Assembly: GCA_932294295.1 (NCBI GenBank)
Contig: OW028581.1
Span: forward strand, 16,947,662-17,011,661
Length of the DNA stretch: 64,000 nt
Direction: 5' to 3'
Source: Alitta virens
Lineage: Eukaryota > Annelida > Polychaeta > Phyllodocida > Nereididae
A program made the position numbers and the translations under genes. The first letter of the stretch is position 1, and each line of letters opens with the position of its first letter. Below, in pieces: positions 11,205-22,051 of this stretch. The notes under the pieces were generated by a model that saw nothing but the letters and a program-made list of their open reading frames with translations, was not told the origin of the DNA and made no database searches.

Positions 11205-11903
11205 TTGCGCCCTATCTTCAACAAAGCAAAGAAGATTGATAAATACAAAGGGAAATGCCGACTTATGTATGATAAGTTGATCTTGAATGGCAAAGCCTTC
11301 ACCCTTGAACCTGCGAGTAACCTGCATCGACTGCCTGTAGAGTTGCATCCAAGAACAACAGCCGAAAGACTAAATGCTGATGTTATTATTTTTTTCACCC
11401 AAGGGTCCCCTTTTAGCAATTTCCACTATTCTCCCTTTGTTAAAGATAACACAAAATACACCTGTAATGAACAGTTCATACAGGCAAAAAAGGCGGAACT
11501 CTTCAACAATGACACAGCCCACTCAAGGATTATGCAAACCACAAACCCCTACGAAATGAAAAGGTTTGGAAGCAATGTTAGGTCTTTCCTAAAGCAGAGA
11601 TGGGAGCGGGAAGCAAAAAAGATTGCAACATATGGTTGTCTTGCTAAATTCACGCAAAACCAAGAACTCTTAGATGCCCTACTTGAAACTGGGACAAAAA
11701 CTATTGGAGAGGGGTCCAGAGACCCTTATATACCAGCTTTTTTGAAAATGCTTAATGCTAGTGTTTGGTTTGTTTGTTTTTTTGGTAATGTTGTTGACAC
11801 ATGTTTTGTTTTGATACATGTTTGCTCCATTGTATCCATTGTTTACATGATTAGAGAACAGTGCATGGCTAATCGTATAAGTATGTTTGGTTACCTATTA
11901 TAA
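11205..11903 (+). pseudogene. LINE ORF1, C-terminal part with NADAR/YbiA-like domain
   Basis: The frame opens with the usual ORF1 C-terminal region (RPIFNKAKKIDKYKGKCRL, then DKLILNGKAFTL). It then enters a domain at about residues 62-175 (nt 11388-11730) that resembles the NADAR/YbiA superfamily: FFTQGSPFSNF, YTCNEQFIQAKKAELF, NPYEMKRFGSNV, a W..E segment, KFTQNQELLDALLETG and a final GEGSRD. Family members known from bacteria are N-glycosidases acting on riboflavin intermediates or on ADP-ribosylated guanine. The canonical end of the domain (D..WG.G) is not clear here. The last ~50 residues look like out-of-frame or untranslated sequence. The domain call rests on motif recognition, not a database search. 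Confidence 0.7.
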
Positions 11904-11939
11904 TATAGTTGCCTTTGGTTACCTATTATATATGTAAAC

Positions 11940-13896
11940 ATGGGTCAAAACAAAAAAGATTTGGCTAACAGAATCACTGAAAAAATCTCGAAACAAATAC
12001 CCAGCAGTAAAAATATTAACCATTATAGAATATACAAGAAGAGATTACAAAAGTTACTGAATTTGGCAGAAAAAGAGTACTATCATGATTTATTTGAAGC
12101 TAATAAGGGAAATCTTAAAAAATCATGGGATATTATTAAAGGGATTATTAGCAAGAAAGAGTCCTCAAGTAATTCTAGTGAGTTCATTATTAATGGTACA
12201 AAAACTTCAGATAAGGAACATATTGCTAATGCTTTTAATGGATATTTTACAAATGTTGGTAAAAGCCTCAATGATAAATTGCCCCCATCTAATGTCAGTC
12301 CACTACATTACCTAGATAATATTAATGTTAATAATTCACTGTATTTGTACCCTACTGATGAAAATGAAGTATTAAGAATTGTATCCAATATCAAGACTAA
12401 TAGTGTGGGATGGGATAATATTCATATAAAAGTTATCAAAACGACGTTTCAACCACTTAATAGAATCTTTGTTCACCTAATTAATAAATCACTTTCTTCT
12501 GGAGTATTCCCTGATGAGATGAAAGTTACTAGGGTCATTCCCTTATTTAAGGGTGGGGATAGCCAATTGATTAATAATTACCGTCCAGTCTCTGTTTTAT
12601 CAATATTTTCGAAAGTATATGAGCGAATTATCTACAATAGAGTACTTAAATTTATAAATGATAATGATTTACTTTATAAATACCAATTTGGATTTAGAGC
12701 TAATTACAGCACTTCCATGGCTTTGATTACTTTAACTGATAAAATTATAACAGCAATAGACAAAAATGATATGACTTTAGGAACTTTTTTAGATTTCAGT
12801 AAAGCTTTCGACACTATTGACCATTCTATACTACTTAGAAAATTATATAAATATGGAATTAGAGGCGTTGCCAATGATTTAGTTAAAAGTTATTTGAAAA
12901 AAAAAGAAAACAATATGTATCTTTTGATAAAATATCTTCTGAATCTTTGCCTATTAATTGTGGCGTGCCTCAGGGCTCAATTTTAGGGCCTTTGTTTTTC
13001 ATTCTTTATGTGAATGACATATACTTAGTTTCCAACTCATTTATACCCATTCTCTTTGCCGACGATAGTAGTGATTTTGTTCAGGGTAAAAATATTACTT
13101 CTATGACAACTAATTTAAACAATTCTTTAGATCTTATATATCAATGGACTATAGCCAATAGATTGTCGTTAAATATTGATAAGACTTATTGGATGTTATT
13201 TAAAAAAAATAATAAAAATCCTCCCGGTGAGCTTAGGGTGAAAATTTCCAATAAAATAATAAATGTAGTTGACTCTCATAAATTCCCTGGGGTGTACATT
13301 GATGCTAAACTGAACTGGGAGAAACATTTGAATTATATTTGCAAAAAGATTGCTAAAGGCATTGGAATCATTGTTAAGGCCAGAAAGTATTTAAAATCTA
13401 CATCACTTCTAACTCTATATTATTCATTTGTATTCCCCTATGTGAATTATGGAATAGAAGTATGGGGCTCAGTGCCTTCCACAAAATTAATTCCAGTATT
13501 AAAGGTACAGAAACGGGTCCTTAGAGTCATCTCATTCTCCCATCCAAGAACTCCTTCGCTTCCCTTGTTTCTTAACTATAAAGTGTGCTTGATGTGTATA
13601 AGATATATGTTTACAAAACTCCTCTATTTATGTTCAAATTTCATAAAGGAGACTGTCCTGTATTTTTTCAGTCATTTTTTCAATCTAATCAACTTGTTCA
13701 TGATCATATTACTAGACAACATCAGAGACTTCATTTACCATTATTCAGAACTAACTTTTGTCAACGTTCATTTAGATACAAGGGTGCCATTATATGGAAT
13801 CATATATCGACTAATATTTCTATTAACTTCTCAATATACACAATAAAGAAACATTCAAAATTTTACATTTTACATAATAGCTTAGATCATCTTTGA
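11940..13896 (+). pseudogene. LINE ORF2 (reverse transcriptase, endonuclease missing)
   Basis: The region starts MGQNKKDLANR within the linker that normally follows the endonuclease. It then gives reverse-transcriptase blocks: GWDNIHIKVIK, NNYRPVSVLSIFSKVYERII, FGFRANYSTS, FLDFSKAFDTIDH, then after a frameshift at an A-run (about 12897-12906) GVPQGSILGPL and the catalytic FADDS. A second frameshift near 13590 leads to the C-terminal TRQHQRLHLPLFRTNF...GAIIWN region ending at 13896. The protein is broken in at least two places. The clade resembles CR1/Jockey. Confidence 0.8.
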
Positions 13897-14964
13897 TTCA
13901 GAACTGACTTAATTGTTATCTTACATGTATACTTTAATTCCTTCCCTCCAATTTACCCAAGGTGTTTGTAAATCTTAAAATTTAATTATTTTTTAGTTTT
14001 TGTGTTTTTTTTTGTAAATTTATCTTATAATTGATACTAAATGCATTATAAAATGTTATTGCTTATTACTCTATAGAATGGTACATGTTTAAATTGTAAA
14101 TAATTATCTCTGTCCCATATACATAATTCTTTGTGTCAGGGCAGGGGAATGCTCTTTTCTATATTGAATTATTGTTTAAATGTGCTGATGTTAAATATTA
14201 TTCCCAATAAAGAACTTGAACTTGAAACATTCAAACATTAAACATTCAATTGAGTATGAAGCTCTTTGAGTATGTTATATTTTGTAACATTTCAGCGAAA
14301 ATAACTGGAAGATTTCTGTGTATAATTCTATCTTTAGGTGGATCTCCATAGAGCTTATACTATTCTTTGCACCAAGTTTATATAGGGTTGTGAAGAATTT
14401 CATACATTTAATATTTTTAAGGTTGTTTGCATTGATGCTCTGACGATTTTGCAATTGAGTATGATTAATGATACGAATTCTTAATTCTAATGAAAACTAT
14501 ACAGGGTTTCTATGTATTTTAATGTATTTAACATTTCTTAAGGCCCTTAAGATTATGTTTTGGTGCTCTGATGATTCTACAATTGAGTATGGTTCATGTT
14601 TGAATTGAATTCTTGATTATAATTGGCCAAAATTTAGTGGATATTATGTTGGTATATGGGTGTTCAAACAGTTTTGACCAAATGGTCAAGTGCAACTGGC
14701 AACTCATTCAGTTGTCACTTTGATTGACAGTTGCTTGTTCAACCGTGGCAATGTTATTGTTTTAGAATCATTGGAGTGTGCAATGCAGTGCGTAGCAATT
14801 TACTTTTATTTGCTGGCTCAGACGCATCACCACTGCTCTTAGTGTAGTATTAATTTTTAGAAAATATTTTGAAATACATGCATTATTGGCAACTTGTGGA
14901 GCAATTAGCTGAAATGTTTTGAATTATACATATACAACTATAAAAGCACAGGTTTGCGATGGAC

Positions 14965-14991
14965 ATAGATAGCTGGATAGATAGCTGGATG

Positions 14992-15026
<35 letters not shown>
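14965..15026. repeat. GATA microsatellite
   Basis: Tandem GATA units with GCTG and GGAT variants. Confidence 0.9.
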
Positions 15027-15532
15027 GTTACGCTAACAATGCCTTTCTGAATGATTTTAATTAAAAAAATTTGTATCAGCTGTTTGTCATAATTCAATAA
15101 AGGCTAGTTTTTTTTTGTTTTGGGGGTTTTTTCTTCAGAGGGACATGTTGTGATTGTATATATGTTAACCTGTGAAATATATATTTGTTGAGTACATTTG
15201 CCTGTATAATACAATCATCCAATCTACAGGACCACTTTATTTCTGATCACTGCCTTACTCTTTGTTTTGTCTTATCAAACCCAAACATTGTCATGGTTGG
15301 CTGATTTAAGTATCAACAAAAGTGGCAACTCATAGAGCAAAAGTTGCTTTTGAGCATTCGGTCAAAAATGTTTGAACGCCATTGTGACCATGGTGGTTGT
15401 GATGGTTATTGGTCTTTGTTGTTTTGTTTCAGTTACAAATCCAGTTTACAGGTCATTAACATATTGCCCATCATGTTAATGACATATTATTATTTTACAT
15501 GTTTCTTTGTTTTCTTTTCTTTTGGACTTAAG

Positions 15533-15650
15533 CTGGCTTTCCATATGTCCGTTTTGCGGTCCGCATACACGTCATCCGTCATCTGTTTTTTCCCTGTCTG
15601 TGTCCGTCATCCGTTGTCCGTATCTAGCCTTTCCATATGTACGTGCGTTA
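15533..15650 (+). repeat. CCGTCATCCGT-word tract, copy A
   Basis: The tract begins GCTGGCTTTCCATATGTCCG and contains repeated CCGTCATCCGT/TGTCCGTATC words. It ends in a second TAGCCTTTCCATATGTACG. The same opening string occurs in reverse orientation at the end of the tract at 33310-33515. Confidence 0.6.
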
Positions 15651-15978
15651 GTAGAAAATTAGTACTATTAGCTAATTGATTGATTTGGCCTAATTGGAAT
15701 TTACTGTCTCTAAAAAGTGTCACTGTACCTCACTGAATTGTAATTGACTTGTCAGTATTTATAGTTTGTTCAAAGGTGTCAGTTAATTGCAATTATTGCC
15801 TGGTTGATTAGAGTTCATATAAGGGCAAGTCACTGCCTTATTTTATTTTATTTCAACCCCCAAAAACTAGGGAACAAGATATATACAAAATATACAGTAA
15901 AATCGTGGTAAAACACCTGAGATATGAAAACAATATATAAATTGTGTGTTCTTAATAAATGTCCTGAACATAGTAATA

Positions 15979-16484
15979 TAGATAGATAGATAGATAGGTA
16001 TAGATAGATATAGGTAGGTATAGATAGATAGGTAGACAGATAGATAGATAGTATAGTATAGATAGATAGATAGATAGATTGATAGATAGTATAGATAGTA
16101 TAGATAGGCAGATAGGTAGATAGATAGAGAGGTAGATTGATAGATAGATATAGGTAGGTATAGATAGATAGGTAGACATATAGTTAGATAGATAGTATAG
16201 TATAGATAGATAGATAGATAGATTGATAGATAGTATAGATAGTATAGATAGGCAGATAGGTAGATAGATAGAGAGGTAGATTGATAGATAGTATAGATAG
16301 GTAGATAGATAGTATAGTTAGATAGATAGATAGGTAGATAGGTAGATAGATAGATTGATAGATAGTATAGATAGGTAGATAGATAGTATAGTTAGATAGA
16401 TAGATATATAGTATAGATAGGTAGATAGGTAGATAGATAGTATAGATAGTATAGATAGATAGATAGATAGATAGAGAGGTAGAT
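15979..16484. repeat. Long compound GATA microsatellite
   Basis: About 500 bp of GATA units mixed with GGTA, GTATA and GACA variants. Higher-order blocks recur: for example the stretch ending near 16195 repeats part of 16000-16060. Confidence 0.9.
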
Positions 16485-16968
16485 AGATTGGGGAATTTTT
16501 TTTATTCTATCTTTTATACAAATGTTGAAACTACAATTCAAAGCTAATTTAACAAAAGGATCAACTGAATATATTATTGAGCAGGCAGATAGGGTAAAAC
16601 AAAACTATAATTATATTTTTTTTCTATATTTTTTTTGTTTTGAAAAATAGTTGGAACGAATTTGCACATTTCATAATTTTTTACTTTTTTTTTTTTTAGC
16701 TAAATAACAATTTTGCCTGACGTTTAAATTTATCATAGTAATTGGTTTCAATGTACGATAAATAAATTACTTTTCCACGACATCAATTCTCCAATATGTC
16801 ACGTGGGTATTCATAGCACAGCTATATCGTGTTAATATCATTATTATCACAAGCCATTACAATGGAATTTACTATGTGATCTGGAGCATATATACAGACA
16901 TTATTATTTATATCCATGATTATAATTATAAATTTGCGCTGACAAAAAGTTCTTTGTGAAATAGCCGG

Positions 16969-17095
16969 CTAATTTAGATGCTTTACTATGTCAATACCTC
17001 TAGTGTTAATAATGTCAAAATTTGCACAAATAATTCTAGCTGCTCTATTTTGTAGTCTATGAATTTTTTCAACATAAGCATTGTTGCAGCCACGT
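16969..17095 (-). mobile_element. LINE remnant, 3' part, left flank of Gypsy-1
   Basis: The minus-strand frame encodes NAYVEKIHRLQNRAARII, a typical LINE segment after the reverse transcriptase. It breaks exactly at the LTR (17096). Its continuation is found on the far side of the Gypsy element from 30764. The 4-bp ACGT at 17092-17095 is the target duplication. Confidence 0.75.
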
Positions 17096-18040
17096 TGTAA
17101 AGTATCCAGTGTCCTAGGTTGTAGAATTCCATGTAAAGTATTGCTGTAGCTCAGCAGCATAAGTCCAATTCCTTGGTTCAACACAATAATAACAAAGTCA
17201 TGAGTTTTGGGTCAGACTAGTCAGATTGGCTAAAATCAAAGATGCCTCTCTTCCCACATGTTTATTCATTTATACCAGTCAGGGCTTCATGGCCCCTCCC
17301 AGAATCCAGGCCCTGCCACAATTGGCTGGAGGCCCACATCCAATAATAACACTCACATTTAAATACAATTCCTACTTTCCTCATCTCCCCTAGTTGGTAT
17401 TTGCCAGAATATTTCCAGACCTTCCCTAGTGGGTTTTGCCCCACACCTGCATCAGGATGCTCATTAAACCATGGCAACTCAGATGCCTACAATGCATTGG
17501 TGCTAGACAATGGTCAGTGGTCCTGCATTCCCACCATTAGCAATCCCAGTCTGTTGAGCCAGGTCTTTGTGCCTGTTCCCCAAGGGGTGTCAAAGCCATA
17601 TACCTGAGGTAGCATTTTGTATCCAGCTGCCAAGTGACCATTGTCCAATACAGTCAAGACCTCTGGCTGACCCCTACAGTCCCTCCTCCTTTGTCAGGAC
17701 TATGCTCCTTAAGTCCTTTGTCCAACTGCCCCATTGTCCCCAACAAGAGCTACAAAGGAATTCCTCCAGCAGACCAACACATTATACATATATACAAACA
17801 CACTCTTAACTGACATTTCATATTTGCTTATAGTCTACCTGTACATTGCACAACTGAGCTTTACTATATTCACAATTGATAACACATTTTGACATACATA
17901 TATTCATTGCATTGATCTTGACATCTTCAGACATACCCATCATGTCTGACATATGCCTAAACTTGCTTCATGCTAATTTATACATTAATCATATTTTGGG
18001 TCATCATCTCAACTGGATTAAAGAGCCTCTGCTTTTTACA
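17096..18040 (-). repeat. 3' LTR of Gypsy-1 (945 bp)
   Basis: It has the same length and offset (12,723 bp) as the other LTR, and no difference was found by eye. The short frames inside it occur twice in the window for this reason and are not genes. A weak purine-rich tract (GGTGAGGAG, minus strand) borders it at 18041-18053. Confidence 0.93.
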
Positions 18041-18779
18041 CAACTCCTCACCAAGGGAAGTGAGATGCATAAACAATTGAAACATCAGTCCTACACATGT
18101 AGACAAAAGAAATAAAATTAGGTTTAGCAAGCACAAAATTAATTGTGCATCTTACTTTAAACTAAAGATGATGAAAAAAAAAAATTTGTAATAAAAAAAA
18201 AAAGAACTAGCCTGACCTATTTGGACTGTTTGTAAAAAAAAATATATATACCAGGTTACATGGAAACCAGGACTACGTGGACACTCGTAACGTGTTCATT
18301 ACTAACTAAACTCCATTATACATATCATAAGATTCTTCTGAAATGGGTGCCGGCAAGACGCTCTAACACCTGCCCCTGTGAATGGGATAATGGCAAAAAG
18401 AAGAAAAGAGAAAAAAAAAATATTTTGGTAGGTACTCAACCATAGCCTGGAAATGCACTGACCTGAGTCACCACAACCAAGTAAATGCATGATCCAGAGG
18501 TAGGTGAGAATGGTGATAATATATAAAAATAATAACCTCCACCTTATACATATACTTGAACGGTAATGGCTACTGCAGCATTAATACTGCGTGACTGATG
18601 GATAACTGAATCCTTTAACATATTCCAGCTGTACCTTCCTTAGTTTGTTACCTGTTCTGACATATAGAGCATGTGCATCAATTGGCTCACTAATGGGCCC
18701 TATCTAGACTAGTAATACCTGAGCCAATTACTAATATACTTGTCTTGTGTCAAGGAACCCAATGCTGGACTTTAAGTTT
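18041..18779 (-). other. Gypsy-1 3' non-coding region
   Basis: Non-coding stretch between the env stop and the 3' LTR, with A-runs near 18175-18250. No ORF with recognisable content. Confidence 0.6.
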
Positions 18780-20678
18780 TTACTCAAAGTCTGCAGAGGC
18801 TTGGGTCGGAGGACCCACAGGCAATCTAATAATGGAGGAGTCTTCAGCCAATGTGTAACTTGAAGTGGGCTTGGCCCTTAACTTGCAGCAAACAATCCTA
18901 CCCAGAAATGTTTGTATCCAAATGCTTTTCCTTGCCGCCCAAAATGCCCACAATGCCAGTACAACTAACACCACGAATAGGGAAATGGCCAACGAGGTCG
19001 CAGGAGCATGTCTCTTCAGCTTCACCCAGGGCCTCTCGCTTAATTTGATAGCATTCAACAACATCTCTTCACTTACATCTTTAACATGCACTGCAGTGGC
19101 CCCCTTTAACTGTGGGAACGACTCGATGATTGCCTGGTGGTTGAGGTTATGGGTGAAGTTGAATTGCCCTTCAACCTGAATGGAGGGCAGAACTACTTTC
19201 TGTGACATATGTATCTCCGGTATGCAATGCACCCTCCACCCTGTGCCTGCAATGTTGCATGGAGCCGGGCAGTGCATCGTGTAGGTGCCTGGAGATAATT
19301 TGACCGGCGGATACACCTTGCCGGGGCATCGAGTTGAGATCATTTCCCCCCAAGTGACAATTACAATGGTGCGCAAAGATACTCTTTCTACAGAAGTGAT
19401 GTTGGACAATTTAGAGATATCGAAACGGCATGCCTTTATCAACTCCGTCTGGTTGAATATAAGCCCTCGTGCACAGGGTTGATGCCGGGAATCGAATAGT
19501 GGACCAGCTCTACAGACCAATGGGTCTTCTCCTAGGCAGGCCTCTGGTTTGAAGATTTGTCCTGTGGAGGTGTCCACGCCATAACTGTTGCCTACCTTAA
19601 TTTGGACAGTGATGTTCGAATGCATGACTGGTACTGGGAAGCTCTGTATGGAGTACAATAGATAACTCGCCTTGTTCACCGTGGGCACATTGAAGCGGAA
19701 TATTAGTTGGCTCTGGTCTATCGTGATGGCCTCTATCCTCAGATGCTTGTAATACCATGTGACTTCGTTTATCGTGCGGTAGCCCGCTTGCGCTATGGCA
19801 TTTAGGATGTTGGCAAGCATGTTGGGATGGACTATGTCCTCTGTCAGATCCCCTCTCTCCAACGCGCTCCTCTGTTGCTGATACAGGCGCATCTGCTCTC
19901 GATAGACCTCGTACAAATACTCGCATTCCTCTATGGCACGCTGTATTTCCAGGCGTATCTCCAAAGTTGAAAGTCTTTGGCCTATTCCATGTAGTCCTTT
20001 GACAACTCGGTTCACGTATAGTTCCAATTGTTTCACATGATCCCCCATTTGGCTTAATTCAATGGAAATGTTCCGAATGTAGAGTCGATTTTGGTTGATA
20101 ACTGACATCATTTGGCTGGTCACATGAGACATATCCTGCATCTTTGCTTGGATATCCCGGGTCGCTGCCATGTATTGGCGTACCTGCGTATTGGTGGCTA
20201 CTCCAAAGAGCACGTGCAGTCCCGTCCCTATGAAATCAAAGAGACCCCTCTTGCGTCGACTCAACAGGGGCTGATTCCTCCGGCGGCTGCGTCCAGCGTA
20301 GCTGCCATCTAGGGGCTGCAGTCTCCTCAGGCGCCACTCCCAGGACCTCTGTATGTACCCATGTACCTGTATGTTCTTCCTGCTGTCTCGAATCATTTCA
20401 ATGAGTCTGGCCAATTGAGGTGGATAGGTCGGAGTTTCCAGAGTGACCAATACCACCCATGATGCTTCCAAGGTCCTTAAGGAAGTCCCTCCTCTCACCA
20501 GCACCCCGTCTTGCAAGGCGTATGGGGCTGTTGGTCCTTCCGAGTGCTGTTGTGGTGGGGTCACCGCTGTTTCTTGTTGACTCTTGCTCATAGTGGCTCC
20601 CACTAGAGCCAACATTACCAAGACTATTGTTAGTCTACTGGCCACTCGTCTCGCCGTTTTCAACACCTGTGATTGCAT
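18780..20678 (-). CDS. env: Env, baculovirus-F-like class I fusion glycoprotein (Gypsy-1)
   Basis: Open frame of 632 codons from the ATG at 20678, chosen because a hydrophobic signal-like segment follows at once (LTIVLVMLALVG). Upstream codons in the same frame lie inside the pol C-terminus. A furin-type site RRKR sits at residues 141-144, directly followed by a fusion-peptide-like GLFDFIGTGLHVLFG. This matches the layout of baculovirus F and insect errantivirus Env. A coiled-coil region with NRLYIRNIS follows, then several N-glycosylation sequons and conserved cysteines in the ectodomain. A transmembrane helix (about 560-582) precedes a ~50-residue tail. Its likely role is cell entry or spread. 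The frame is uninterrupted. It overlaps the end of pol by 44 nt, and expression by splicing is inferred from relatives. Confidence 0.88.
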   Translation of the reverse strand: MQSQVLKTARRVASRLTIVLVMLALVGATMSKSQQETAVTPPQQHSEGPTAPYALQDGVLVRGGTSLRTLEASWVVLVTLETPTYPPQLARLIEMIRDSRKNIQVHGYIQRSWEWRLRRLQPLDGSYAGRSRRRNQPLLSRRKRGLFDFIGTGLHVLFGVATNTQVRQYMAATRDIQAKMQDMSHVTSQMMSVINQNRLYIRNISIELSQMGDHVKQLELYVNRVVKGLHGIGQRLSTLEIRLEIQRAIEECEYLYEVYREQMRLYQQQRSALERGDLTEDIVHPNMLANILNAIAQAGYRTINEVTWYYKHLRIEAITIDQSQLIFRFNVPTVNKASYLLYSIQSFPVPVMHSNITVQIKVGNSYGVDTSTGQIFKPEACLGEDPLVCRAGPLFDSRHQPCARGLIFNQTELIKACRFDISKLSNITSVERVSLRTIVIVTWGEMISTRCPGKVYPPVKLSPGTYTMHCPAPCNIAGTGWRVHCIPEIHMSQKVVLPSIQVEGQFNFTHNLNHQAIIESFPQLKGATAVHVKDVSEEMLLNAIKLSERPWVKLKRHAPATSLAISLFVVLVVLALWAFWAARKSIWIQTFLGRIVCCKLRAKPTSSYTLAEDSSIIRLPVGPPTQASADFE

Positions 20679-22049
20679 CTTCCTGGCGAGGTAACTTGTG
20701 GGCCGCGTCACTGTCGCTGGATGGGTGAGGACGCTTGATGAGGTCAAAGTCCTTATGCAAGTCCTTGTTGTGCCTAAGTCTTTCCTCCGGAGTTTCCGAG
20801 TCACTTGTGAGTTCACGTCTCTTCCTTCTCCTTCTCTGCTTGGCTCCTCGTGGCAGGTAAGGTCGGTGTCGCTTGCCGGAGTGATGCTGGACCTCTGGGG
20901 CTCCCAGGTCTTGGTCACTGGACTCGGTGGAGCGTGGACGCCGCACACCGCCACGCCTCCTAGCGGGACGGAGAGGCTCTTCATCCGATGCGCTCCACTG
21001 ATCATCGTTGCCTATGGCTCCTCCCTCGACTGGCCCTTCCATTGGCGTGGCTAGAGGTTTGTTGACCCCCTCTTTTTGCACCTCCAGAGCAGTGGGCGGA
21101 TACATAGTCATAGGGGCGCCCCTGACGGCTGGCCAAGGTCTGGCCACTGGGGGGCGCACTTTGCGTTTTGGTCTATCCCTGATTTTGTCCCAAGACATTT
21201 CTGGATCCACAATTCTCACTTTTTCTCGGTTTAACACCTTACATTTGCCTGTGTGCTGGTGCGTCAGCCAGAGAACTTTCCCTCTGATTTGGGTTACCAG
21301 CCATTGCGGGTCCCACCTACTCGTCAAGGTCAGAGGCTCCTCGGCCTTTATTACTGCTGCATCTCCTACTTTGACCTCGCCTGCATTCGCCCTCTTAGCT
21401 AATCTCTCCCGGTTGTATTTGCGAGAGTCCTCAGTTAGTACTTTTGCAGACCTAAGGGCCTCATACAGCTCATGCAGGCGTCCATGAAGTACTTCCCCTC
21501 CGGTGAAGGCCCTGTGCAGAGGCAGGCGGGGACGCCTGCCCTATTGCAAAAAGAAGGGACTATGCTGGGTCACATCTGACACTGAGCAATTGTAACACAT
21601 TACTGCTGGTCCCAATTGCTCCTGCCATTGAGAAGTGTCATTGTTTATCAGCTTAGCCATAATCTCTTTGAGTGTGCGATTAAAACGTTCAATCCTCCCA
21701 TTCGACTGGGGGTGATAGGGTGTGGTCCGCCGGTGTTTCACTCCCACAGATCTCAGGTAGTCCTCAAAAGCCAGGGCATTGAATTCACGTCCCAAGTCGG
21801 ACAATATTGTCTCCACATATCCATGCCTGGGAAAATATTCCTGATGTAATTTACCCCACACACAGTCGTTGGTCTTCCTTGGGATGGGGTGGCACTCCGC
21901 ATACCCTGAGGCATGGTCAATAATCGTCAATATGTAGCTGTTCCCCTGGGGGGACGCCACCAAGGGCCCCACCAAATCCAGAGAAACCAACTGGCCTACA
22001 CTTTCCGCTTTGGGCATCTCTCCCATGGCCGAGTGCACCTTCTTCTTGC
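20635..22049 (-). pseudogene. pol: Gypsy-1 pol, integrase core and C-terminal tail
   Basis: Continuation of pol downstream of the TIR element. The catalytic-core acidic residues lie in SLDLVGPL, LSDLGREFN and NGRIERFNRT (D, D, E). A TAG at 21541-21543 interrupts the frame after SDVTQHSPFFLQ. The same frame then continues through a GPY/F-like module (SRWDPQWLVTQIRGKV...LNREKVRIV) into a long disordered tail with an Arg-rich cluster (KQRRRRKRRE) and a KDFDLIKR segment. It stops at 20635 inside env. The integrase would insert the cDNA into chromosomes. Here it is broken by the insert and the in-frame stop. Confidence 0.8.
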
Positions 22050-22051
22050 TA

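Larger units (their letters stand above)
10490..14226 (+). mobile_element. LINE-1 of this window: ORF1 with NADAR domain plus endonuclease-less ORF2
   Basis: A non-LTR retrotransposon copy of the CR1/Jockey kind. It carries an ORF1-like region (10493-11903), then a second region with linker and reverse transcriptase (11940-13896). It ends in AATAAA and a short ACTTGA repeat tail near 14206-14226. The apurinic-type endonuclease normally preceding the reverse transcriptase is absent. Several frameshifts make the copy inactive. The left boundary is uncertain. Confidence 0.75.
14227..16968. other. Non-coding, repeat-rich intron sequence
   Basis: AT-rich sequence without recognisable exons or ORFs. 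It holds two GATA-type microsatellites (14965-15026 and 15979-16484), a CCGT-word tract (15533-15650) and T-rich stretches at 16610-16700. The open frame over the microsatellite encodes only YLSIYLSI-type low-complexity peptide and is not a gene. Confidence 0.6.

Noticed and set aside
15952..16179. Open frame of repeated YLSIYLSI
   Set aside because: It is a translation of the GATA microsatellite, not a gene.
17262..18115. Four short frames repeated at 29985-30781
   Set aside because: They lie in the two LTRs of Gypsy-1 and are duplicated for that reason. No protein family is recognised.
18865..21487. Plus-strand frames across env and pol of Gypsy-1
   Set aside because: They are antisense shadows of the minus-strand env and pol frames.
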